Origin: Gemmiger sp.
GTDB lineage: Bacteria; Bacillota; Clostridia; Oscillospirales; Ruminococcaceae
Length of the DNA: 35,176 bases
Assembly: GCA_028710135.1 (NCBI GenBank)
Contig: JAQUSS010000014.1
Coordinates: 1 to 35,176, forward strand
Direction: 5' to 3'
The notes under the pieces were generated by a model, which was given only the letters and a program-made list of their open reading frames with translations, did not search any database and was not told where the DNA came from. The position numbers and the translations under genes are program-made. Below, piece after piece: positions 1 to 5,693 of the stretch; positions within the stretch are counted from its first letter, which is position 1; each line of letters begins with the position of its first letter.

Positions 1-81
1 TTTTTTGGGGGGGCGTTTGCCGTTACCATTGGCCGCAGGCCGGGCGCAAGTATCCCAGTAGGCCCAGGCAAGGCAAGGTTC

Positions 82-190
82 GGCAAGAGCAGAGCCCTTG
101 CCCTACGGCGGTAAAGTTAGGTTGCGGCGGGCAGGTGAGGGTTGCGCCGGTGTTTCCCCCGCACTGTAGGGCAAGGGCTCTGCTCTTGCC
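82..190. repeat. MITE-like element with 25-bp perfect inverted repeats
   Basis: Positions 82-106 and 166-190 are exact reverse complements over 25 bp, separated by 59 bp without coding potential. Each arm can itself fold (GGCAAG pairs with CTTGCC), so the transcript could form either two small hairpins or one long stem. The element lies downstream of the stop of the minus-strand metalloregulator gene, where it could serve as its transcription end, but no clear T-run follows the stem. No second copy was seen in this window. The arrangement (short, non-coding, terminal inverted repeats, intergenic) fits a MITE or REP-like interspersed repeat. The class is inferred; the inverted repeat is directly visible. 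The rest of 1-294 shows no gene. Confidence 0.6.
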
Positions 191-294
191 GGCCGGGGTT
201 TGCGGTGCCGGTACATTCCCTTAAACACCCGGGGCCCGCGGTTCGGCGCTTGGGGGGCTGGCGTTTGCCATCGGCCAACCGCGCGGTTACCCCC

Positions 295-672
295 TTACAC
301 CTCGCCCAAACCGCGCAGGGCGTGGGCCTTAATTTTTTCGTAGGTTTCCTCGCTCAAATCGTGCTCAATTTTGCAGGCATCCAGGGCGGCGGTTTCCTGG
401 CTGACGCCAAGGCTGACCAAAAAATGGGTCAGCAGGCGGTGGCGCTCGTAAATGGCGGTGGCAATGGCAAGGCCCGGCTCCTTGAGGGTGATGTACCCAT
501 CGGCATCCATATCAATATACCCGTTTTCCCGCAGCTTTTTCATCGCAATGCTGATGCTGGGCTTGCTAAAATTCAGCTCGTTCACAATATCGATCGAGCG
601 CACCTCACCCTTGCGCTCCCGTATCATCAAGATCGCTTCCAGGTAATCCTCGGCGGATTGGTGGATATTCAC
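295..672 (-). CDS. DtxR/MntR-family metal-dependent transcriptional regulator
   Basis: About 125 aa, the short MntR-like form: N-terminal winged helix followed by a dimerisation/metal-binding helical domain and no SH3-like domain. The HTH is preceded by the AEDYLEAI motif, whose Asp and Glu are metal ligands in MntR. RHRLL supplies the conserved His, and DACKIEHDLSEE supplies the C-x2-E-H ligands. The Cys there matches DtxR/IdeR (MntR has Glu), which hints at iron rather than manganese; this is inference. Start: the Shine-Dalgarno GGAAAGG at 682-688 directly abuts an ATG at 681, but has good spacing to the GTG at 672, which is preferred here; a TTG at 693 is also in frame. It is transcribed away from the exporter operon and probably controls it through the palindromes in the 694-1148 interval. 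Confidence 0.85.
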   Translation of the reverse strand: MNIHQSAEDYLEAILMIRERKGEVRSIDIVNELNFSKPSISIAMKKLRENGYIDMDADGYITLKEPGLAIATAIYERHRLLTHFLVSLGVSQETAALDACKIEHDLSEETYEKIKAHALRGLGEV

Positions 673-894
673 GGTTATCATCCTTTCCGGCAAAAAAATG
701 TTTTTTATACTAGTTGTATTTCACGTTGCCTCAAGCAGCCCCCCCCGCCTTAACGTTTCGCACGCGGCGTGGCGGGTTCGGCTGCCCGTGCGGCAACAAG
801 CACGCAGTTTAACTAGTATTAGACTACCACGAACAGGTAGTTTGCGCAAGCCCCCGCCGCCCAACCGGCAAGGCCGCCGTTTTTAGGCTTCGGC

Positions 895-923
895 TTGACA
901 ATTGTTGGAAAGCCAGGTACTAT
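895..923 (+). promoter_or_regulatory. Sigma-A promoter of the exporter operon
   Basis: A perfect TTGACA (895-900), a 17-bp spacer and TACTAT (918-923). Transcription would start near 930, inside the inverted repeat at 924-955, leaving a leader of about 220 nt before the first gene at 1149. Confidence 0.8.
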
Positions 924-955
924 AAGCAAGTGTTAGTGAAAGCTAACACTTGCTT
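924..955. promoter_or_regulatory. 13-bp inverted repeat over the transcription start, candidate operator
   Basis: Arms 924-936 and 943-955 are perfect reverse complements around the 6-nt centre TGAAAG. The repeat begins directly after the -10 box, so a bound dimer would block initiation. Its core GTTAG-N6-CTAAC recurs as GTTAG-N6-CTAAT at 1107-1122. If transcribed, the RNA would be a strong hairpin with a GAAA tetraloop closed by a U-G pair. The neighbouring DtxR-family protein is the obvious candidate ligand, but this is inference. Confidence 0.6.
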
Positions 956-1067
956 TGCATTGCCCCCCCGCCAATGTTGGGGGAAGCAAATAAGGCAACC
1001 GGCCAAAACCGGCCCCGGGGCTATTTTTCAACCAAACCACAGCAATGGCTTGCGGCAAACATAGAAT

Positions 1068-1122
1068 TTTTTAGGGCACGGCAGTGCCCTAAAAAGCAGC
1101 CGGAAAGTTAGCCAAAACTAAT
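1068..1122. promoter_or_regulatory. Two further inverted repeats in the operon leader
   Basis: 1068-1079 and 1084-1095 are perfect 12-bp complementary arms around GGCA, with ends of TTAGG...CCTAA type that recall DtxR-box termini although the spacing is wider. 1107-1122 reads GTTAG-CCAAAA-CTAAT, repeating the core of the 924-955 palindrome with the same 6-bp spacing. A TATAAT at 1123-1128 adjoins it but has no convincing -35. The remainder of 694-1148 is non-coding; a 9-bp motif ATACTAGTT at 707-715 recurs inverted at 811-819. Confidence 0.5.
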
Positions 1123-1148
1123 TATAATGGTAAAGGAAGTACCCGCCT

Positions 1149-3032
1149 ATGATGATCAACAAACGGCTGATTGCCGTGGTGCCGGAAAGTACACGCTACA
1201 TTGCGGCCAACGTGGCGTTCCAGTGGGCATCGCTTGCCGCCAACATCGGTATGGTTCTATCGGTGGCAAATTTGCTGGAGCGGCTGTACCAAAAAACCGC
1301 CACCCCCAAAATGCTGGCGGCCACGGCGGCCGGGATGCTGGCCTGCGCCCTGGTTCGGTTTTTCTGCGTTAAAGGCGCTGCCGCCATGAGCTACCACGCC
1401 GCCAAAACCGTAAAAGGCACCCTGCGGCAGCGCATTTACGAAAAACTGCTGCGCCTGGGCCTTCGCTACCAGCAAAAGGTTTCCACCGCCGAGGTCGTGC
1501 AGGTGGCGGTGGAGGGGGTTGACCAACTTGAAACCTACTTTGGCTCCTACCTGCCCCAGTTTTTTTACAGTATGCTGGCCCCGCTTACCCTGTTTGCCAC
1601 CCTATGCTTTATCAGCGTACCGGCGGCGGTGGTGCTGCTGCTTTGCGTGCCGCTGATTCCTATCACCATTGCGGCGGTGCAAACCTTTGCCAAAAAGCTG
1701 CTGGCACGCTATTGGGGCGAATACACGGCCCTGGGCGATACCTTCCTTGAGAATTTGCAGGGGCTTACCACCTTAAAAATTTACGGGGCCGATGCCCACC
1801 AGCAAACGGTGATGAACGCCCAGGCCGAGCGGTTCCGCAAAATTACCATGAAGGTGCTGACGATGCAGCTCAATTCCATTGCGCTGATGGATGCGCTGGC
1901 CTATGGCGGGGCGGCGCTGGGGGTGCTGCTTGCCGCAAGCGGGCTGCACGGCGGCGGGGTATCGCTGGGCGGGGCGCTGGCCATCATCCTGCTCTCGGCT
2001 GATTTTTACATCCCCATGCGGCTTTTGGGCAGCTTTTTCCACATTGCGATGAACGGCATGGCGGCAAGCGATAAAATTTTCCGCCTGCTGGATACCCCCG
2101 AGCCGCCCTGCCGCGGCACCAAGGCCTTCCCCACCGGCTGCACCATCTGCTGCCAAGATTTGCGTTTTTCGTACCCCGAAGGCCCCGAAAGCCCCGAAGG
2201 CCCCAAACGCCCCAAACGCCCCAAACGCCAAGAACGCCAAGCAAGCCAAAAAAGCCCCGAAGGCCAAAACGGCCAAAACAGCCAAGCGGGCCGCGAGATT
2301 TTGCACGGAATATCGGTTTGCTTTGCGCAGGGCAGCTTCACCGCCATTGTGGGGGAATCCGGCTGCGGCAAATCCACCCTGGCCGCGGTGCTGATGGGGC
2401 GCGGCAGCGGCTACACCGGGCGCGTTACGGTGGGCGGCGTGCCCCTGCCCGAAATTGCGGAGGATAACCTACTACAGGGCATCACCTACGTGGGCTTTGA
2501 GAGCTACCTTTTTAAGGGCACCGTGCGCGAAAACCTGCAAATGGCGGCCCCCGCCGCCACCGACAAAGCCCTGTGGCAGGTGCTGGAACGGGTGCGCCTG
2601 GCGGAATTTTTGCGCGGTGCGCAGGGCCTGGATACCATTTTGGCCGAAAGGGGCGGCAATTTTTCCGGCGGGCAGCGGCAGCGCCTTGCCCTGGCCCGGG
2701 CGATACTGCACGATAGCCCGGTTTATATTTTTGATGAAGCCACCTCCAACGTGGATGTGGAGAGTGAGAATGCCATTATGGCCCAGATTGAGGCCCTGGC
2801 AGCCACCAAAACCGTTATCCTGATTACCCACCGGCTTGCCAACGCCCAAAACGCCGGCTGCATCTACGCCATGGCCGAAGGTACGGTGCAGGAGCAGGGC
2901 ACCCACGCCGAATTGCTGGGGCGTGGTGGCTGCTACGCGCGGCTGTGGAACGCGCAGGCGCGTGTAATGGATGTTGTGGATTTGGGGCATTTGGCCGCGC
3001 CGGTGCCCGTTGCAAAGGAGGCCCAGGCATGA
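1149..3032 (+). CDS. ABC exporter half-transporter 1 (CydD-like, TMD-NBD fusion)
   Basis: 627 aa, first half of a heterodimeric type IV ABC exporter. An N-terminal six-helix membrane domain (about residues 20-310) is followed by a nucleotide-binding domain with Walker A GESGCGKST (~401), signature FSGGQRQRLALARA (~504), Walker B VYIFDEATSN (~524) and an H-loop ITHR. The family includes CydDC, which exports thiols/haem-related compounds across the cytoplasmic membrane; the substrate here is not known. Residues 343-381 (nt 2175-2291) form a low-complexity insertion of 13 tripeptides (PEG, PKR, QNG types) within the first strands of the NBD, absent from normal family members. RBS AAGGAAG at 1133-1139 precedes the ATG at 1149. 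The stop overlaps the next start (ATGA at 3029). Confidence 0.88.
   Translation: MMINKRLIAVVPESTRYIAANVAFQWASLAANIGMVLSVANLLERLYQKTATPKMLAATAAGMLACALVRFFCVKGAAAMSYHAAKTVKGTLRQRIYEKLLRLGLRYQQKVSTAEVVQVAVEGVDQLETYFGSYLPQFFYSMLAPLTLFATLCFISVPAAVVLLLCVPLIPITIAAVQTFAKKLLARYWGEYTALGDTFLENLQGLTTLKIYGADAHQQTVMNAQAERFRKITMKVLTMQLNSIALMDALAYGGAALGVLLAASGLHGGGVSLGGALAIILLSADFYIPMRLLGSFFHIAMNGMAASDKIFRLLDTPEPPCRGTKAFPTGCTICCQDLRFSYPEGPESPEGPKRPKRPKRQERQASQKSPEGQNGQNSQAGREILHGISVCFAQGSFTAIVGESGCGKSTLAAVLMGRGSGYTGRVTVGGVPLPEIAEDNLLQGITYVGFESYLFKGTVRENLQMAAPAATDKALWQVLERVRLAEFLRGAQGLDTILAERGGNFSGGQRQRLALARAILHDSPVYIFDEATSNVDVESENAIMAQIEALAATKTVILITHRLANAQNAGCIYAMAEGTVQEQGTHAELLGRGGCYARLWNAQARVMDVVDLGHLAAPVPVAKEAQA
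2175..2291 (+). repeat. 13 x 9-bp degenerate tandem repeat inside the ABC gene
   Basis: Thirteen in-frame 9-bp units of CCCCGAAGG / CCCCAAACG / CCAAAACGG type encode consecutive tripeptides PEG PES PEG PKR PKR PKR QER QAS QKS PEG QNG QNS QAG. The array lies just after the FSY of the NBD and before REILHGISV. Unit length is a multiple of 3, so changes in copy number keep the frame. Confidence 0.85.
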
Positions 3033-4690
3033 AAAAAAGAAGCAACCTCGGCGTGTGCATCCGGCTGATGGGGCTGGTAAAACCGCTGGCCGGGTTTATG
3101 GTTTTGGCGGTTGCGCTGGGCCTTTTGGGGCACCTGTGCGCGGTGCTGATCCCCGTTTTGGGCAGCCTTGCCCTGCTGGATATTTTGGGGGTTACCACGC
3201 ACGGCACGGCAAACACCATTTTTGTTTTGGTGGTGGTTTTTGCGCTGCTGCGCGGCATTTTGCGCTATGGAGAGCAATATTGCAACCACTTTATCGCGTT
3301 TAAGCTGTTGGCCCTTATCCGAGATTCTGTTTTTACGGCCCTGCGCCGCCTTTGCCCCGCCAAGCTGGACGGCAAAGAAAAGGGCAACCTGATTGCGGTG
3401 ATTACCGCCGATATTGAGCTGCTGGAGGTGTTTTACGCACACACCCTCTCCCCCATTTTGATTGCCGTGTTGATGGCACTGTGCATGGGTGCCCTGCTGG
3501 GCCACCTGCACCCGCTGCTTGCCGGCATTGCCTGGGCAGCCTACCTGGCCGTGGGGGCGGTTATCCCGCTGGCGGCCACCGCCGCCACCGGCGCGGGCGG
3601 GGCGCGCCTGCGCGGGCAGGCGGGGGCGCTTAGCGCCTTTGTGCTGGATAGCCTGCGCGGCCTTGCCGAAACCCTGCAATATGGCCAGGGCGAACACCGC
3701 CTGGGCGCGCTGCTGCAAAAAACCGAAGCGCTGGCCACCAGCGAGAAAGCGATGAAGGCCCGCGCCGGTACCACCGCCGCCGTGACCCAAAGCGTTATTT
3801 TGCTTTTTGATACGCTGATGCTGGTTGGCGCGGCCACCCTGTATGGCCGGGGCAGCATCGGCTTTGCGGGGGTGCTGGTGGCCGTGGTGGCGCTGATGAG
3901 CTCCTTTGGGCCGTTTGTATCGCTGGCAAACCTTGGCGCCGGCCTGCAAAACACCTTTGCCGCCGGGAACCGCGTGCTGGATATTTTGGATGAAACCCCG
4001 GCCACCGAGGAGATTACCGGCCAGCCCGAAGTTACCTTTAACGGTGCAAAGGCCGAAAACCTAAGCTTTTCCTACGGTGGCAAGGCGGTTTTGCAGCAGG
4101 TTTGCGCCGAATTTCCGCAGGGGCAGGTGGTTGGCATTGTGGGCAAAAGCGGCAGCGGAAAATCCACCCTGCTCAAGCTGCTGATGCGCTTTTGGGCCGC
4201 GCAGGGGGGCAGCATCACCATCTCAGGGCGGCAGGTGAACGAGATAAACACCGCCAACCTGCGCGGGATGCAAAGCTACCTAACGCAAGAAACCCATTTG
4301 TTCCACGATTCCATTGCCAACAACCTGCGCATTGCCAAGCTGGATGCCACCCAGCAAGAGCTGGAAGCCGCCTGCCAAAAAGCGGCAATCCACGAATTTA
4401 TTAGGGGCTTGCCCCAGGGGTACGATACCCCGGTGGGTGAGCTGGGGGATACCCTTTCGGGCGGGGAGCGGCAGCGCCTTGGCCTTGCCCGCGCCTTTTT
4501 GCACGATGCCCCCTGGCTGCTGCTGGACGAGCCGACCAGCAATTTGGATAGCTTGAACGAAGCCTTAATTTTAAAATCCATCGCGGCGCAGCGGGGCAGC
4601 AAAACGGTTGTTTTGGTATCCCACCGGGCCTCCACCATGCGCCTGGCAAGCCGGGTGTACAGCGTTGAACGCGGAAGGCTACACGGATGA
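3029..4690 (+). CDS. ABC exporter half-transporter 2 (CydC-like, TMD-NBD fusion)
   Basis: 553 aa, partner of the upstream half-transporter. Membrane helices occupy roughly residues 1-290; the NBD carries Walker A GKSGSGKST, signature LSGGERQRLGLARAFL, Walker B LLLDEPTSNLD with the catalytic Glu, and H-loop SHR. Both NBDs keep canonical catalytic residues, so neither site looks degenerate. Start: ATG at 3029 with AAAGGAGG at 3014-3021; it overlaps the previous stop as ATGA, implying translational coupling and 1:1 production. An in-frame extension to 2945 is possible but lies inside the upstream gene. Ends with another ATGA overlap into the YgbA_NO gene. Substrate unknown; CydDC-type thiol or haem-related export is the closest family precedent. 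Confidence 0.87.
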   Translation: MKKRSNLGVCIRLMGLVKPLAGFMVLAVALGLLGHLCAVLIPVLGSLALLDILGVTTHGTANTIFVLVVVFALLRGILRYGEQYCNHFIAFKLLALIRDSVFTALRRLCPAKLDGKEKGNLIAVITADIELLEVFYAHTLSPILIAVLMALCMGALLGHLHPLLAGIAWAAYLAVGAVIPLAATAATGAGGARLRGQAGALSAFVLDSLRGLAETLQYGQGEHRLGALLQKTEALATSEKAMKARAGTTAAVTQSVILLFDTLMLVGAATLYGRGSIGFAGVLVAVVALMSSFGPFVSLANLGAGLQNTFAAGNRVLDILDETPATEEITGQPEVTFNGAKAENLSFSYGGKAVLQQVCAEFPQGQVVGIVGKSGSGKSTLLKLLMRFWAAQGGSITISGRQVNEINTANLRGMQSYLTQETHLFHDSIANNLRIAKLDATQQELEAACQKAAIHEFIRGLPQGYDTPVGELGDTLSGGERQRLGLARAFLHDAPWLLLDEPTSNLDSLNEALILKSIAAQRGSKTVVLVSHRASTMRLASRVYSVERGRLHG

Positions 4691-5025
4691 ATTTGCAAAC
4701 AAAACGCGCGCGGGAAAAAGAACTGGTAAGCGAGATGATCGCTTTGTATTGCCGCAAAAAGCACCACACAAAAAGCACCCTTTGCCCCACCTGCGCCGCG
4801 CTGAACCGCTACGCCCGGCAGCGGAGCGACCAATGCCCGTTTATGGAAACCAAAACCTTTTGCTCCAACTGCAAGGTACACTGCTACCAAGCGGATAAAC
4901 GGGCGCAAATACGGGAGGTTATGCGGTTTGCGGGGCCAAGGCTTTTCTTTATCCACCCGGTGGTGGCCCTGCGCCACGTAATCGAAACCAAAAAGGAGCA
5001 ACGAATGCTGGAGAAAACGCGATGA
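4687..5025 (+). CDS. YgbA_NO (nitrous oxide-stimulated promoter) family protein
   Basis: 112 aa, matching the YgbA_NO family (E. coli YgbA, an NsrR-controlled NO-response gene). It is cysteine rich: LYC, LCPTC, QCPF and FCSNCKVHCY give eight cysteines in the first 70 residues, arranged as if to hold a metal or Fe-S centre; the C-terminal part contains the conserved GPRLFFIHPVVALRH stretch. No signal peptide or membrane helix. It overlaps both neighbours by four bases (ATGA at 4687 and 5022), so it is made together with the exporter. The conserved pairing suggests a role in protecting or repairing metal centres, which is inference; the biochemical activity is not known. Confidence 0.85.
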   Translation: MNLQTKRAREKELVSEMIALYCRKKHHTKSTLCPTCAALNRYARQRSDQCPFMETKTFCSNCKVHCYQADKRAQIREVMRFAGPRLFFIHPVVALRHVIETKKEQRMLEKTR

Positions 5026-5426
5026 AAAAAATAATTTACATTGCCCTTGGCTGCCTGGGCGTGGGCCTGGGTGCTTTGGGCGCGGCCCTGCCGCTGCTGC
5101 CCGCCTTCCCGTTTTTGATGATGGCGGCGTTCTGCTTTGGCAAAAGCTCTGACCGGCTCAACCGCTGGTTTACCGGCACAAAGCTTTACAAAAATAACCT
5201 CGAATCCTTTGTGCAGGGCAAGGGGATGACCCTTAAAACCAAGCGGCGCATCATGCTGGTTGTCACGGCCACCATGGCCGTCGGCTTTTGGATGATGCAC
5301 CGTGTTCCGGTAGGGCGGGTGATTTTGGCCCTGGTGTGGGGGTTCCACATCCTCTACTTTATTTTTGGCATCAAAACCATCCCCGAAAAAGCCGAGCAGC
5401 CCCCGCCGGATGCCGATGCCGAATAA
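5022..5426 (+). CDS. YbaN/DUF454 family membrane protein
   Basis: 134 aa with three hydrophobic segments (about residues 4-24, 27-42 and 75-115) and the family hallmark LPLLPAFPFLMMAAFCFGKSSDRLNRWF. DUF454 proteins are small inner-membrane proteins of unknown function. It is the last gene of the coupled operon, starting within the stop of the YgbA_NO gene. The downstream 14-bp hairpin probably ends the transcript. Co-translation with the ABC exporter and the cysteine-rich protein suggests a shared process at the membrane; nothing in the sequence shows an enzymatic motif. Confidence 0.85.
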   Translation: MKKIIYIALGCLGVGLGALGAALPLLPAFPFLMMAAFCFGKSSDRLNRWFTGTKLYKNNLESFVQGKGMTLKTKRRIMLVVTATMAVGFWMMHRVPVGRVILALVWGFHILYFIFGIKTIPEKAEQPPPDADAE

Positions 5427-5452
5427 AAAACAGGCCACCAGCCGTGGCCGCA

Positions 5453-5520
5453 GGGCGGTTGCCGCCATCCTTTATCGCCGCAAGGCAAAAAAGGGGCGGC
5501 AACCGCCCCTTCTTTTCCGC
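5453..5520 (+). terminator. Operon terminator with 14-bp stem
   Basis: Arms 5453-5466 and 5495-5508 are perfect 14-bp complements with a 28-nt loop, followed by a T-rich tail CTTCTTTTCC. It lies 26 bp after the YbaN stop. The long loop makes it less certain than a compact terminator. Confidence 0.6.
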
Positions 5521-5564
5521 CCTTCTTTTCCCCCTCTTTTATTTTCCCCCCTCTCCCCCCTACC

Positions 5565-5593
5565 TCGACTACAGCCCTTGCCTGTGCTATACT
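5565..5593 (+). promoter_or_regulatory. Promoter of the GTPase-Rae1 gene
   Basis: TCGACT (5565-5570), 17-bp spacer, TATACT (5588-5593). Start of transcription would be near 5600, about 95 nt before the ATG at 5694. Upstream 5509-5562 is an almost pure pyrimidine tract. Confidence 0.6.
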
Positions 5594-5693
5594 AAAAATA
5601 CGCATCAAAATGTGCCACACCCCGGGCCGCTGCGCGGTAACCGGGGCAAACGGCTTAAAAAACAGCTGCTCAATAGGCGGGCAGGGGGAACAA

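Noticed and set aside
1068-1095. Intrinsic terminator in the exporter leader
   Set aside because: The hairpin has T before and A after the stem on either strand, so no U-run follows; a binding site is more likely.
2933-3949. 338-codon minus-strand frame opposite the second ABC gene
   Set aside because: Composition is Gln/Gly/Ala shadow sequence of the ABC transporter; no RBS or family match.
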